From assembly GCA_946413585.1 (NCBI GenBank), contig CAMKLG010000005.1:1-64000 (forward strand): DNA of 64,000 bases, given 5' to 3'. The notes under the pieces are model-generated. The model had not been told where the DNA came from and made no database searches. It saw nothing but the letters and a program-made list of their open reading frames with translations. The stretch is from an uncultured Bacteroidales bacterium (GTDB taxonomy: Bacteria; Bacteroidota; Bacteroidia; Bacteroidales; WCHB1-69). Both the position numbers and the translations under genes were made by a program. How positions within the stretch are numbered: the first letter of the stretch is position 1; the number at the start of each line of letters is the position of its first letter. Below, in pieces: positions 45,050 through 54,201 of this stretch.

Positions 45050-45478
45050 ATGAAAAGAATATTAGCGATTGTTACAGTGATGTTGTTTGTTTTCGTGAGT
45101 TGTGATAACGGAAACATCGTGGGTGGGCGGTATTTCGGCACGTTTCATAACATGTCCAATGGTATGCGTGAATATGGTGATATGAGTCTCAAGTTTTCCA
45201 ATATGGATGGCAATACTTACATGATGCTCAATAACACAGTGAGTATGACGCAGGTAGCAGTCAATAAATACAATGGTATGGCGGAGGGCGCTTTACTCAG
45301 AGACTTATTGAAGACTATGCCTGCCATCGACAGTATCAAAGTTTGCGATTCCACCGAAACGATTACCAAAATGGTCGCGGATGCTGAGTTCAAAGGCAAT
45401 TCCATGAAAGCCGACATGGTATTCACCACTTCTTCAGAACGTGAAGTGTCAGTGGAATTTGTCGGGAATTTTGAATAA
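45050..45478 (+). CDS. Small lipoprotein, unknown
   Basis: The 142-residue protein has a clear lipobox (VMLFVFVSCDNGN) and about 120 residues that alternate polar and hydrophobic residues, consistent with a small beta-sandwich (GGRYFGTFHNMSNG, MSLKFSNMDGNTYMM). No family is recognised. It lies downstream of the U32 gene but is separated by the heptamer array, and faces lgt tail to tail with a 10-base gap. Confidence 0.68.
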   Translation: MKRILAIVTVMLFVFVSCDNGNIVGGRYFGTFHNMSNGMREYGDMSLKFSNMDGNTYMMLNNTVSMTQVAVNKYNGMAEGALLRDLLKTMPAIDSIKVCDSTETITKMVADAEFKGNSMKADMVFTTSSEREVSVEFVGNFE

Positions 45479-45488
45479 TCTGCGTTAA

Positions 45489-46373
45489 TTATTTTTTACG
45501 CTCTTTTTCTTCGGGTTCCTCCTTGTAGGGGCATTCGGGATAAGTGGGCTTTACGAACGAGTAAATTAAACATCCTAACCCGATGAGTATCATTGGGATG
45601 CTGAGCAATTGGCCATTGTTAAGGGCATGACCAACCTCGCTTTGTACTTGTACTTCTTTGAAAAACTCGATGATGAAGCGTGCCGTGAAAATTACCGTAA
45701 GCGTGATGCCGGAGGTGCGTCCAGCGGCCACTTTGCCTTTCGCGAATTTGAAGTAGTAGATAGCTAAACCGATGAATACCAGCAGATAAACAACGGATTC
45801 ATAAAGTTGAGCTGGGTGGCGGAACGTCCCCACGATGCCGAAACCACCGTAGATGAAATCGAACGCCCAGGGCACGTCGGTGATGCTGCCCACAATTTCG
45901 TGGTTCATCAGATTGCCTATGCGCACGAAAGCAGCTGCCACAGGCACGGCAATCGCCAGACGGTCGAGAATCCACAGAAAGTTGATTTTATGCTTCCAAC
46001 AATAATATATGAGGAATCCAAAAATGCCAATGACTCCACCATGACTCGCAAGTCCTTGATAACCAATAAAATGCCATTCCTCGTCTATCGGTAACAGAAT
46101 CTGTAGAGGATGAGTGATGAACATTTCAGGTTCGTAGAACAAAAAATGCCCCAACCGCAAACCAATAATGGTCCACACTATAGTCCAAATAGAGATTTTG
46201 TCGAGTAATTTTTGTGATAAATGCTCGGTTTTGAATATTTGTTGTAGGGTGTAGTAAGCCAATAAGAAACCCAGTGCTAATAAAATACCGTACCATCTAA
46301 TTTCCACTGAACCAAAATGGATGGCTATGGGATTCACTTTCCAAGTGACGGTGCATATCGTTTTCCAAAGCAT
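45489..46373 (-). CDS. lgt: Prolipoprotein diacylglyceryl transferase
   Basis: Lgt transfers diacylglycerol from phosphatidylglycerol to the lipobox Cys, the first step of lipoprotein maturation, needed for the many lipoproteins encoded here. From the ATG at 46373 the protein has 294 residues and about seven membrane helices. Key features are HFGSVEIRWYGILLALGF near the start, the Lgt signature around AFVRIGNLMNHEIVG, and GRTSGITLTVIFTARFIIEFFKE. The track start, a TTG at 46400, falls in the promoter box and is rejected; AGGAAAAT precedes the chosen ATG. Confidence 0.95.
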   Translation of the reverse strand: MLWKTICTVTWKVNPIAIHFGSVEIRWYGILLALGFLLAYYTLQQIFKTEHLSQKLLDKISIWTIVWTIIGLRLGHFLFYEPEMFITHPLQILLPIDEEWHFIGYQGLASHGGVIGIFGFLIYYCWKHKINFLWILDRLAIAVPVAAAFVRIGNLMNHEIVGSITDVPWAFDFIYGGFGIVGTFRHPAQLYESVVYLLVFIGLAIYYFKFAKGKVAAGRTSGITLTVIFTARFIIEFFKEVQVQSEVGHALNNGQLLSIPMILIGLGCLIYSFVKPTYPECPYKEEPEEKERKK

Positions 46374-46397
46374 ATTTTCCTGTTTTTTTACGCGGCG

Positions 46398-46437
46398 CAA
46401 AAGTACGTTTTTTTCATCAAAAAAAAGTGTATTTTTG
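46398..46437. promoter_or_regulatory. Divergent promoter pair, lgt / metK
   Basis: Reverse TACTTTTG (46405-46398) for lgt and forward TATTTTTG (46430-46437) for metK. The metK leader is about 110 bases, AT-rich, and shows no obvious SAM riboswitch fold. Confidence 0.6.
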
Positions 46438-46551
46438 CCGCCGAAAATTCGTGGATAGATTTGTTATGATTGCAACCACAGAAAAAAATGCTAAACCATT
46501 TTCTTCCACAATTTTCAGTTTTTTATTTTTTAATAATTTAAATTACTGAGT

Positions 46552-47790
46552 ATGAGTTATTTATTCACATCTGAATCTGTTTCGGAAGGTCATCCGGACA
46601 AAATTTGCGACCAGATTTCTGACGCGTTGTTGGATAGTTTTTTGGCACAGGATCCTGAATCAAAAGTGGCGTGTGAGACACTGGTAACTACCGGCCTTGT
46701 TGTTTGCGCTGGCGAAGTGAAGACGGAGGGATACGTCTCCGTGGACGACGTGGCGCGCCGGGTTATCCGTAAAATCGGTTATAACAAGAGCGACTATCAG
46801 TTCGACTACAAATCATGTGGTGTCATTTCCACCATTCACAGTCAGTCACCTGACATTAACCAAGGCGTTGAACGTGCGGTTTTGGAAGATCAAGGTGCTG
46901 GCGACCAAGGCATGATGTTCGGTTATGCTTGTAATGAGATGGACAACTACATGCCGCTGCCAGTGGAGTTGGCGCACCGCTTGGTGCAAGATCTCGCTGC
47001 CATTCGTAAGGAAGGTCGCGAAATGACATACCTGCGCCCTGATTCCAAATCGCAAGTGACTGTGCAATATTCTGAAAATCACATTCCTGAGCGCATCGAT
47101 AGCATCGTGGTTTCCACCCAACACGATGATTTTGCGGATGAAGCGACCATGTTGGAAACCATCCGTCGAGATGTTCAAAACATTCTGATACCGCGTGTCA
47201 TTAAAGATTGTCCTGAAAAAGTGCAGAATCTTTTCAATACTGATTATCAGTTGTTTGTGAATCCTACTGGCAAGTTTGTGATTGGTGGACCGCACGGTGA
47301 TACAGGTCTTACGGGTCGTAAGATTATCGTGGATACTTACGGAGGCCGTGGCGCACATGGTGGTGGCGCATTTTCTGGCAAGGATCCCTCAAAAGTTGAT
47401 CGTTCTGCTGCTTATGCTACTAGACATATCGCCAAAAATATGGTGGCTGCTGGTTTGTGTGACCAGGCACTCATACAAGTGGCATACGCCATCGGAAAGG
47501 CGGATCCTGTCGGACTTTATGTGAACACGTATGGAACCGCCAAGGTGGATCTCCCCGACAGTGAGATTGCACAGCGAATCGGTAAAATTTTCCCGATGCG
47601 CCCGCACGCTATTATTGAGCGTTTCCATTTGAAGAGCCCTATCTACGAACCTACCGCTTCCTATGGCCACTTCGGCCGCGACAGCTACGAGGCAGAGGTC
47701 GGGACACCCGCAGGTAAGCGAACATTCACCTTCTTCCCATGGGAGCGTTTGGACTATGTGCAGGCGGTGAAGAAAGAATTTGGATTGTAA
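46552..47790 (+). CDS. metK: S-adenosylmethionine synthetase
   Basis: MetK makes SAM from methionine and ATP. The 412-residue protein has [18 protein letters not shown] at the start, the flexible loop [15 protein letters not shown], and [21 protein letters not shown]. The track length is slightly above the usual 385-430 range for Bacteroidota, so it is normal. With ahcY at 52.8-54.2 kb it supplies part of the methyl cycle. It has its own promoter and is followed by the TPR protein gene, which has a separate -7 box. Confidence 0.98.
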   Translation: MSYLFTSESVSEGHPDKICDQISDALLDSFLAQDPESKVACETLVTTGLVVCAGEVKTEGYVSVDDVARRVIRKIGYNKSDYQFDYKSCGVISTIHSQSPDINQGVERAVLEDQGAGDQGMMFGYACNEMDNYMPLPVELAHRLVQDLAAIRKEGREMTYLRPDSKSQVTVQYSENHIPERIDSIVVSTQHDDFADEATMLETIRRDVQNILIPRVIKDCPEKVQNLFNTDYQLFVNPTGKFVIGGPHGDTGLTGRKIIVDTYGGRGAHGGGAFSGKDPSKVDRSAAYATRHIAKNMVAAGLCDQALIQVAYAIGKADPVGLYVNTYGTAKVDLPDSEIAQRIGKIFPMRPHAIIERFHLKSPIYEPTASYGHFGRDSYEAEVGTPAGKRTFTFFPWERLDYVQAVKKEFGL

Positions 47791-47859
47791 ACTGTGGGTT
47801 TTGAGTTTTTGGTTTAAAATAAACTCCAAAATTCCTATATAATAGTATCAAAAAAAGTG

Positions 47860-47867
47860 TATTTTTG
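47860..47867 (+). promoter_or_regulatory. -7 box of the TPR-ribH unit
   Basis: TATTTTTG lies 28 bases before the ATG at 47895 and overlaps the track start (47865), which is therefore rejected. Confidence 0.5.
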
Positions 47868-47894
47868 CACCCTCAAAAAATAGAAGTAACAATT

Positions 47895-48596
47895 ATGGCA
47901 AATAACGAAAATTTGGGCTCTAAGAAATCAGAGCAATTGCAAGAGAATGAGAACTTTGTGACGAAAGTGTTGGCTTTCTTCAACAAATATCAGAACATTA
48001 TCTATGGTGTCATCATTGGCATTTTAGTGATCGTTCTTGCGATAATGGCTTTCAATCGTTTCTATATTCAGAAGAAGAATGCTGAAGCAGCCGCACAAAT
48101 TGTGCAACCTATCCAGTGGCTGACGAAGGGTGATACCGCTTCTTTGAAGATGGCTCTGGAAGGTGATGGTGAAAACGATGGTTTCTTGGATATCGCAAGT
48201 CACTACAAAATCACGAGAACCGCTAACACTGCTAACTACTATGCCGGTTTAACTTACCTTAAACTGGGTCAGAAAGAGGAAGCTTTGGATTATTTGACGA
48301 AATTCAAAAAGAAAGAAGACGTTCTCTGGTTTGCTTGTCAGGCTACTATTGGAGACCTCTATGATGAGCAAGGAGACGAATCTAAAGCAATCAGCTATTA
48401 TGAGAAGGCTGTGAAGGGTAAAGATCCTTTCTTCACCCCCATCGCGCTCTTCAAGTTAGGTCAAATGTATGAAAGACAAGGTGATTGGAAAAAGGCTTTG
48501 GCTGCTTACGAGACTATTGAGAAAGACTTCTACACCGAATACAATAGAATGAGCGTCGCTCAATACGCTGAAAGAGCAAAATCAAACGTTAATTAA
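47895..48596 (+). CDS. Membrane-anchored TPR protein
   Basis: From MANNENLGSKKSEQ at 47895 the protein has 233 residues: a cytoplasmic head, one membrane helix (IIYGVIIGILVIVLAIMAF, about 40-58) and TPR-like helices (NYYAGLTYLKLGQKEEALDYL, GDLYDEQGDESKAISYYEKA, ALFKLGQMYERQGDWKKALAAYETI). The layout resembles YfgM, a chaperone helper of the Sec translocon, but the similarity may be only architectural. It is 4 bases upstream of ribH, a pairing I recall in other Bacteroidota. Confidence 0.8.
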   Translation: MANNENLGSKKSEQLQENENFVTKVLAFFNKYQNIIYGVIIGILVIVLAIMAFNRFYIQKKNAEAAAQIVQPIQWLTKGDTASLKMALEGDGENDGFLDIASHYKITRTANTANYYAGLTYLKLGQKEEALDYLTKFKKKEDVLWFACQATIGDLYDEQGDESKAISYYEKAVKGKDPFFTPIALFKLGQMYERQGDWKKALAAYETIEKDFYTEYNRMSVAQYAERAKSNVN

Positions 48597-48600
48597 TATA

Positions 48601-49089
48601 ATGACTGAAAAGAAGAAAAACTTATCGGAATTTACGCCTTTCGAGTTTTCTTCCGCAAAAAATACAGTAATCGGTATTGTGGTCAGTGAATGGAATGACC
48701 ACATTACCGATTCTCTTTTAAATGGTGCGAAAGAAAGCTTGTTTGAGCATGGCCTGCTGCCGGAAAACATTATCGTCCATCATGTTCCTGGGAGTTTTGA
48801 GTTGCCTTTGGGCGCAAAGTGGATGTTGGAGAATACGAATGTGGATGCTGTTATCTGTATTGGTTGTATCATTCAAGGGGAAACCCGCCATTTCGACTTC
48901 ATTGCACAAGCTGTTGCCGATGGTATCATGAATGTGGGGTTGAATTTTTCCAAACCAGTAATTTTCAGTGTCTTGACTTGCAACACGATGGAGCAAGCCG
49001 AAGATCGTGCTGGCGGTAAGCATGGCAACAAAGGCGTGGAAGGTGCTGTGTCAGCGTTAAAAATGCTGTCACTTGCAGAAAATCTTTAA
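48601..49089 (+). CDS. ribH: 6,7-dimethyl-8-ribityllumazine synthase
   Basis: RibH condenses 5-amino-6-ribitylaminouracil with dihydroxybutanone phosphate in riboflavin synthesis. The 162-residue protein has VSEWNDHITDSLLNGA, HHVPGSFELPLGAKW, CIGCIIQGETRHFDFI and the late FSVLTCNTMEQAEDRAGGKHGNKG, which holds the phosphate-binding basic motif. Length is normal for the icosahedral enzyme. The start is 4 bases after the TPR gene stop. Confidence 0.97.
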   Translation: MTEKKKNLSEFTPFEFSSAKNTVIGIVVSEWNDHITDSLLNGAKESLFEHGLLPENIIVHHVPGSFELPLGAKWMLENTNVDAVICIGCIIQGETRHFDFIAQAVADGIMNVGLNFSKPVIFSVLTCNTMEQAEDRAGGKHGNKGVEGAVSALKMLSLAENL

Positions 49090-49124
49090 GATTAGAAGGC
49101 TGACGGCTTGTCGTCATTAATCCA

Positions 49125-49148
49125 AGTTTAAGTCTAAATCTAAGTCTA
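49125..49148. repeat. Hexanucleotide array before fmt
   Basis: agttta, agtcta, aatcta, agtcta in phase of six; the final base runs into the fmt ATG. The reverse complement matches the array at 63615-63650. Confidence 0.65.
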
Positions 49149-50125
49149 TGTCAAACAATAAATTACGTGTCGTTTTCATGGGCACCCCTGAGTTTGCCGT
49201 GGCCACTTTGGATGCCATAAGGAAGGCCGGTCATGAGGTGGTTTGTGTTGTCACCCAGCCTGATAAACCGGCGGGTAGAGGACAGCAGATGCATTGTTCG
49301 GATGTCAAAAAATATGCCGTGGAGCAGCAATTGCCTGTTTTGCAACCTGAAAAGATGAAAGATGAGACTTTCTTGGATGCTTTGCGCTGTTATCAGGCAG
49401 ACGTGTTCGTTGTGGTGGCCTTCCGGATGTTGCCTCAGTGTGTTTATCAGATGCCGCCAATGGGAACCTTTAACGTGCATGCGTCGTTGCTTCCACTATA
49501 TCGCGGGGCCGCACCCATTCAACGCGCCATTATGAACGGAGAAACCAAAACTGGGGTCACTACTTTTCTTTTGGACGAACACACTGACACGGGCGAAATG
49601 CTAATGCAACGCGAAGTGGAAATTACGAACGAGGATAATGCGGGAACACTTCATGACAAGCTGATGATGGCGGGAGCTGAAGTAGCGGTGGAGACGTTGC
49701 AAGCTTTAGTCGATGGAACAGCGAACCCGATACCGCAGCCTATACCTGAGGAAATCAAACTAGCGCCCAAAATCTTCAAGGAGGATATGCTTATCCATTG
49801 GGACGACACCGCCGAACATATTTACAACCATGTTCGTGGACTCTCTCCTTATCCTGCGGCCTTCACCCATATTGGCCTTCATGTTTCCACAGAAGATGGT
49901 TTGAAACCATGCGTATTGAAAATTTTTGAGATAGAGGTTTTGGATGTTCAAAGTAGGCAAAAGCCTGGTTCTATTCGTGGGATTTCGGACAAAAAATTGA
50001 TTATTTCGACAAAAGATTTCGATATTTCTGTCAAAATCTTGCAAATCGAAGGTAAGAAGCGTATGAGAACGGAAGACTTTTTGGCTGGATTCAGAGCAAA
50101 TAATTATACCGATTTTTTGTATTGA
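49148..50125 (+). CDS. fmt: Methionyl-tRNA formyltransferase
   Basis: Fmt formylates the initiator Met-tRNA. The 325-residue protein has RVVFMGTPEFAVATLDAI, TQPDKPAGRGQ, and the formyl-transfer signature FNVHASLLPLYRGAAPIQRAIMNG with the catalytic Asn-His pair, plus DTGEMLMQREVEI. The C-terminal OB-like domain for tRNA binding follows from about residue 205. Length is normal. There is no def gene beside it. The leader carries a hexamer repeat. Confidence 0.97.
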   Translation: MSNNKLRVVFMGTPEFAVATLDAIRKAGHEVVCVVTQPDKPAGRGQQMHCSDVKKYAVEQQLPVLQPEKMKDETFLDALRCYQADVFVVVAFRMLPQCVYQMPPMGTFNVHASLLPLYRGAAPIQRAIMNGETKTGVTTFLLDEHTDTGEMLMQREVEITNEDNAGTLHDKLMMAGAEVAVETLQALVDGTANPIPQPIPEEIKLAPKIFKEDMLIHWDDTAEHIYNHVRGLSPYPAAFTHIGLHVSTEDGLKPCVLKIFEIEVLDVQSRQKPGSIRGISDKKLIISTKDFDISVKILQIEGKKRMRTEDFLAGFRANNYTDFLY

Positions 50126-50217
50126 TGTAATATTTTTATAAATCAGCATAAGGTTATTAACTTATTAAAATAATTATTCACAATCCAATAATTAGAAGAG
50201 TCTTTTATATTTTTTTC

Positions 50218-50225
50218 TAACTTTG
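50218..50225 (+). promoter_or_regulatory. -7 box of the HU gene
   Basis: TAACTTTG lies 36 bases before the HU ATG at 50262, after an AT-rich stretch. Confidence 0.5.
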
Positions 50226-50261
50226 TGGCTCAAACCAAGTATTCACTTAAAAAGTAAAAAA

Positions 50262-50525
50262 ATGAACAAGAGCGAATTAATCAATGCTATTGCAGAAAAA
50301 GCTAATTTAACAAAAGTTCAAGCCAAGAGTGCTTTAGAAGCGTTTGTTGCTGCTACCCAAGATGCACTGAACAAAGATGAAAAAGTGTCTTTGATCGGTT
50401 TCGGTACTTTCAGCAATGTGGAGCGTAAAGCTAGAGTAGGTCACAATCCTGCTAACGGCAAAAAGATCAACATCCCTGCTAAGAAAGTGGTGAAATTCAA
50501 ACCAGGTGCTGGTCTTGCTAAATAA
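50262..50525 (+). CDS. HU-family DNA-binding protein
   Basis: The 87-residue protein begins MNKSELINAIAEKANLTKVQAKSAL and has the HU/IHF core FVAATQDALNKDEKVSLIGFGTF, the beta-arm ERKARVGHNPANGKKINIPAKKVVKFKPG and a short tail. It is a homodimeric nucleoid protein that bends DNA. The track start adds 13 residues that overlap the promoter region and is rejected. It is a single gene with a promoter and a terminator. Confidence 0.97.
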   Translation: MNKSELINAIAEKANLTKVQAKSALEAFVAATQDALNKDEKVSLIGFGTFSNVERKARVGHNPANGKKINIPAKKVVKFKPGAGLAK

Positions 50526-50547
50526 TTGAATTTTCAGCAATGAGATA

Positions 50548-50571
50548 AAAGCCCTGAACAAGGGCTTTTTT
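50548..50571 (+). terminator. Terminator after the HU gene
   Basis: AAAGCCCT gaac AAGGGCTTTTTT: a compact stem and T-run 25 bases beyond the HU stop. Confidence 0.9.
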
Positions 50572-50584
50572 AATATACTTTACT

Positions 50585-51277
50585 ATGGTAAGATTGGAAG
50601 ATTCGCAATTGAGGGAACGTGTTACTGAATATCTTCAGCAATTTGTGAATGAGGAACGTCAGTTGAGGTTGAAAGATGTGCTGAAGAACCGTACGCGTCA
50701 TGTTACAGTGGTGCTGGAAGACCTGTTTCAGACCCAGAACATTAGTGCCGTGTTGCGTACCTGCGACTGTTACGGCGTTCAGGATGTTCATGTGATTAAA
50801 AACAGGAATGAGTTCGAGGTGCATAAGGATATTAGTATGGGGGCAGACAAGTGGCTCACTATCAATGAATATCCGCACAGAGAGGGAAATGTGAAAGCAT
50901 GTATCGACCATCTGCATGAGCGAGGGTACTGGGTGGTGGCGACCTTGCCCGACGAGCGCAAGCGCACGATCTTCGATTTGCCTGTGGAGCGGAAAACTGC
51001 TTTTTTGTTTGGTACCGAATTGACAGGACTTTCGGAAGAAGCTGTCCGCTATGCGGATGAAAATGTCTTGATACCGATGTATGGCTTTACAGAGAGCTTT
51101 AACATCTCTAACTCTGCTGCCATCATCCTTTCCCATTTCTCAGAGCGGATGCGCCATGCTGATATTAATTGGCATCTTTCTGAAGTAGAGTTCGAGGAAC
51201 TTTATTTCGAGTGGCTTCAAAAAAGTGTGAAGGATCCTGATAAAATGATTGACTATTTCATGAAGAATCTGCAGTAA
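50585..51277 (+). CDS. trmH: TrmH-type tRNA ribose methyltransferase
   Basis: The 230-residue SPOUT (SpoU) methyltransferase has motif 1 FQTQNISAVLRTCDCYG, motif 2 LFGTELTGLSEEAVRYAD and motif 3 IPMYGFTESFNISNSAAIIL. The overall build, with a short N-terminal helix region and a C-terminal tail, matches TrmH, which 2'-O-methylates G18 of tRNA using SAM; it lacks the L30e-like N-domain of RlmB. It starts 14 bases after the HU terminator and ends before its own terminator. Confidence 0.9.
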   Translation: MVRLEDSQLRERVTEYLQQFVNEERQLRLKDVLKNRTRHVTVVLEDLFQTQNISAVLRTCDCYGVQDVHVIKNRNEFEVHKDISMGADKWLTINEYPHREGNVKACIDHLHERGYWVVATLPDERKRTIFDLPVERKTAFLFGTELTGLSEEAVRYADENVLIPMYGFTESFNISNSAAIILSHFSERMRHADINWHLSEVEFEELYFEWLQKSVKDPDKMIDYFMKNLQ

Positions 51278-51364
51278 ACTGCTATTTGTTTAAAGAGTGT
51301 CAGGAAGCCTTGGATCGATTGAGAAATTAGTGAATATATAGAAGGTTACAAAGCGACTAAAAGA

Positions 51365-51394
51365 AAAAAGCTGCCCGTATGGACAGCTTTTTTT
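51365..51394. terminator. Terminator between trmH and ackA
   Basis: AAAAAGCTG cccgtatgga CAGCTTTTTTT; the A- and T-runs allow it to work for both convergent genes. Confidence 0.85.
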
Positions 51395-51417
51395 CGTCAT
51401 TTAAAACGGCAACTATC

Positions 51418-52614
51418 CTATAATAAATTGTAGGTGTCCGTAGCAATCACCAGTTCCTCGTTGGTGGTCACGACCACGAGTTTCGTGGTGGAGTCGGGTG
51501 TGGAGATGATGCCGTCTTCGCCGCAGTATTTTTGGTTGGCCTCGGGGTCAAGTTTGGCGCCAATCCATTCGAGGTTTTCACAAATCTTCTCGCGTTGGAA
51601 CCAAGCGTTTTCGCCGATACCGCCGGTGAAGAGGATAACGTCCACGCCGCCCATAGCTGCTGCGTACGCGCCGATGTACTTGCGCACGCGGTATGCAAAC
51701 ATGTTGAAGGCATCGGTGCTTCGCTCGTCGCCAGCGTCGCGACCTGCGCGGATGTCGCGCATGTCAACGCTTTTGCCAGAGATGCCGAGCAGACCGCTCT
51801 TTTTGTTGATGAGGGTGTTCATACCCTTGGTGTCAAGACCTTCCGTGTCCATGATGTAGAGCAATGCGCCAGCGTCGATGTCGCCCACGCGGGTGCCCAT
51901 CACGAGACCCTCAACCGGGGTGAAGCCCATGGAAGTATCGATGGATTTGCCGTCCTTGATAGCACAGATAGAAGCACCGTTGCCAAGGTGGCAGCTCACG
52001 ATCTTGGCCTTCTCGTAAGGGATTCCGGCGATTTCAGCGGCTTTCGGACCCACATACTTGTGGCTGGTGCCGTGGAAACCGTATCTGCGGATTTTCTTTT
52101 CGCTGTAATACTCGAAAGGAAGTGCATACAGGAAAGCTTCTGCGGGCATGGTCTGATGGAAAGAAGTGTCGAACACGCCAACGTGTTTCACGTTGGGGAG
52201 CAGCTTTTTCATGGCATCGATGCCGGTAAGGCTGGCGGGGTTGTGAAGGGGAGCTAAAGCGCAGAGTTTAGCAATCTCCTCGCGCTCTTTGTCGCCGATG
52301 ACGCAGCTTTCCTTGAAGTACTCGCCGCCGTGTGCCACGCGATGACCTACTGCGCCAATTTCATCAAGAGATTTGATGACACCGTGCTCTGGGTCGGTCA
52401 ACATGTTAAGAACCAACTTGATGCCTTCTTCATGGGTTGGGATAGGAGTTTGGATGTAGCATTTTTCTTTGCCGACGGGTTTGTGGGTGAATTCACCCAT
52501 TTCCAAACCGACGCGTTCCACAAGACCTTTAGCTAACAATTCGGGTTGCGGTTCCATCTCCAGCAGCTGATACTTGATGGAGGAACTACCGCAGTTGAGG
52601 ACTAATATTTTCAT
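51418..52614 (-). CDS. ackA: Acetate kinase
   Basis: AckA interconverts acetyl phosphate plus ADP with acetate plus ATP. From the ATG at 52614 the protein has 398 residues, beginning MKILVLNCGSSSIKYQLLEM (N-terminal ASKHA motif with Asn-7 and Ser-10 type residues), with VGHRVAHGGEYF, FDTSFHQTMP, RRYGFHGTSHKYV, CHLGNGASICAI and FTGGIGENA. The track start adds two codons from a TTG. No phosphotransacetylase gene is adjacent. A reverse TATCTTTG box lies 53 bases upstream. Confidence 0.98.
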   Translation of the reverse strand: MKILVLNCGSSSIKYQLLEMEPQPELLAKGLVERVGLEMGEFTHKPVGKEKCYIQTPIPTHEEGIKLVLNMLTDPEHGVIKSLDEIGAVGHRVAHGGEYFKESCVIGDKEREEIAKLCALAPLHNPASLTGIDAMKKLLPNVKHVGVFDTSFHQTMPAEAFLYALPFEYYSEKKIRRYGFHGTSHKYVGPKAAEIAGIPYEKAKIVSCHLGNGASICAIKDGKSIDTSMGFTPVEGLVMGTRVGDIDAGALLYIMDTEGLDTKGMNTLINKKSGLLGISGKSVDMRDIRAGRDAGDERSTDAFNMFAYRVRKYIGAYAAAMGGVDVILFTGGIGENAWFQREKICENLEWIGAKLDPEANQKYCGEDGIISTPDSTTKLVVVTTNEELVIATDTYNLL

Positions 52615-52666
52615 ATTCAATTATTTAATTAGAATTACTTAATATAATCTTTTGCAAAATGCAGGG

Positions 52667-52674
52667 CAAAGATA
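52667..52674 (-). promoter_or_regulatory. -7 box of ackA
   Basis: Reverse TATCTTTG, 53 bases before the ackA ATG and just below the ahcY terminator. Confidence 0.5.
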
Positions 52675-52696
52675 CAATTTTTTTTGAACGTTAGAC

Positions 52697-52728
52697 AAAA
52701 AAAACGAGGTGAATTTTTCATCACCCCG
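52697..52728 (-). terminator. Terminator of ahcY
   Basis: On the reverse strand CGGGGTGA tgaaaaat TCACCTCG followed by eight T; it separates ahcY from ackA. Confidence 0.9.
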
Positions 52729-52755
52729 TCCTATAATAATGTTGTTGTCTTATCC

Positions 52756-52783
52756 GTAGAGACGTTGCGCACAACGTCTTTAC
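52756..52783. repeat. Palindrome with GACGTTGCGCACAACGTC core
   Basis: GTAGAGACGTTG cgca CAACGTCTTTAC pairs over 12 bases with one mismatch. The core matches the hairpin at 42412-42449. It sits just beyond the ahcY stop codon, ahead of the true terminator. Confidence 0.75.
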
Positions 52784-52787
52784 AATA

Positions 52788-54197
52788 TTAATATCTATAC
52801 ATATCTGATTTATACGGTCCTTCGACCTTCACGCCGATGTAGTCGGCCTGTTTCTGCGTGAGCGTGGTCAGTTTCACACCAATCTTGCCCAAATGCAGGC
52901 GGGCGACCTCTTCATCGAGGTGTTTCGGCAGGTTATAGACACCCACTTTGTAGTTGTGTTGCCACAAGTCGAGTTGTGCCATCACTTGGTTGGTGAAGGA
53001 GTTGCTCATCACGAAGGAAGGGTGACCCGTCGCACAACCCAGGTTCACGAGACGGCCTTCTGCCAAGATGAAGATGGAGTGTCCGTCGGGGAAAATGTAT
53101 TCGTCAACTTGCGGTTTGATGTTGCGCTTGGTGATGTTCGATTGGCTCTCGAATGCGCTGACTTGTATTTCGTTGTCGAAGTGGCCGATGTTACAAACAA
53201 TGGACTGGTCTTTCATCTTGTTGAGGTGATCGACGGTGATGACATCGCAGTTGCCGGTACAAGTGACGTAGATATTGCCCTCGTCGAGCGCATCCTCCAC
53301 GGTCTTGACTTCGAAGCCTTCCATAGCGGCCTGCAGCGCACAGATAGGATCCACTTCCGTGACGATGACGCGAGCACCGTAGGAGCGCATTGCTTGCGCA
53401 CAGCCCTTGCCGACGTCGCCATAGCCGCACACCACGACTACTTTACCCGCCACCATGACATCTGTGGCGCGTTTAATGCCGTCGGCGAGGGATTCGCGGC
53501 AACCGTATTTGTTGTCGAATTTGGATTTCGTGACAGAGTCGTTGACATTGATGGCTGGGAAGAGCAGTTCGCCGCGTTCCATCATTTGGTAGAGGCGGTG
53601 CACGCCGGTGGTCGTCTCCTCGGAAACGCCCTTGATCTCCTTCACCATGTTATGCCAATGGTGAGGATCTTCCTTCAGCACTTGTTTCAACGTGCTGAAA
53701 ATCACGGCTTGCTCGTGAGACTCGGGTTTAGCGTCGAGGATGGTCGGATCGTCTTCTGCTTTGCAACCGAGATGGATGAGCAAAGTGGCATCACCGCCGT
53801 CATCCACAATAAGTTGCGGGCCTTTGCCACCAGGGAATGAGAGCGCGTTCACGGTGCACCACCAGTAGTCTTCGAGGCTTTCGCCTTTCCATGCAAACAC
53901 GGAAACCCCGTTGTCGGCGATGGCCGCAGCAGCGTGATCCTGTGTAGAGAAGATGTTGCAGCTGCACCAACGTACTTCCGCGCCGAGATGCGTGAGCGTC
54001 TCAATCAACACGGCCGTTTGGATGGTCATGTGCAGGGAGCCCATGATGCGCACGCCCTTCAAAGGTTTGCTGTCACCATATTTTTCGCGGATAGCCAGCA
54101 GACCCGGCATCTCTTTTTGGGAAACATCAATGTCTTTGTGTCCCCATTCTGCCAACCCCATGTCGGCAATTTTGTATTTTAAAGTACTGTCAATCAT
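52788..54197 (-). CDS. ahcY: Adenosylhomocysteinase
   Basis: AhcY hydrolyses S-adenosylhomocysteine to adenosine and homocysteine, removing the product inhibitor of SAM-dependent methylation. The 469-residue protein has [21 protein letters not shown], the NAD-binding [20 protein letters not shown], the [14 protein letters not shown]-like stretch with the catalytic Lys/Asp, and the C-terminal [10 protein letters not shown], which ends in the NAD-contacting Lys-Tyr motif. Length fits the long bacterial class with an insert. A reverse TATCTTTG box lies at 54243-54236, inside the end of aroK. Confidence 0.98.
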   Translation of the reverse strand: MIDSTLKYKIADMGLAEWGHKDIDVSQKEMPGLLAIREKYGDSKPLKGVRIMGSLHMTIQTAVLIETLTHLGAEVRWCSCNIFSTQDHAAAAIADNGVSVFAWKGESLEDYWWCTVNALSFPGGKGPQLIVDDGGDATLLIHLGCKAEDDPTILDAKPESHEQAVIFSTLKQVLKEDPHHWHNMVKEIKGVSEETTTGVHRLYQMMERGELLFPAINVNDSVTKSKFDNKYGCRESLADGIKRATDVMVAGKVVVVCGYGDVGKGCAQAMRSYGARVIVTEVDPICALQAAMEGFEVKTVEDALDEGNIYVTCTGNCDVITVDHLNKMKDQSIVCNIGHFDNEIQVSAFESQSNITKRNIKPQVDEYIFPDGHSIFILAEGRLVNLGCATGHPSFVMSNSFTNQVMAQLDLWQHNYKVGVYNLPKHLDEEVARLHLGKIGVKLTTLTQKQADYIGVKVEGPYKSDMYRY

Positions 54198-54201
54198 ATA
54201 A

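Noticed and set aside
46438-46551. SAM riboswitch in the metK leader
   Set aside because: The leader is AT-rich and shows no stable multi-stem fold or terminator that I can identify.
52893-53840. 315-codon plus-strand ORF
   Set aside because: Shadow of ahcY; composition typical of an antisense frame and no start context.
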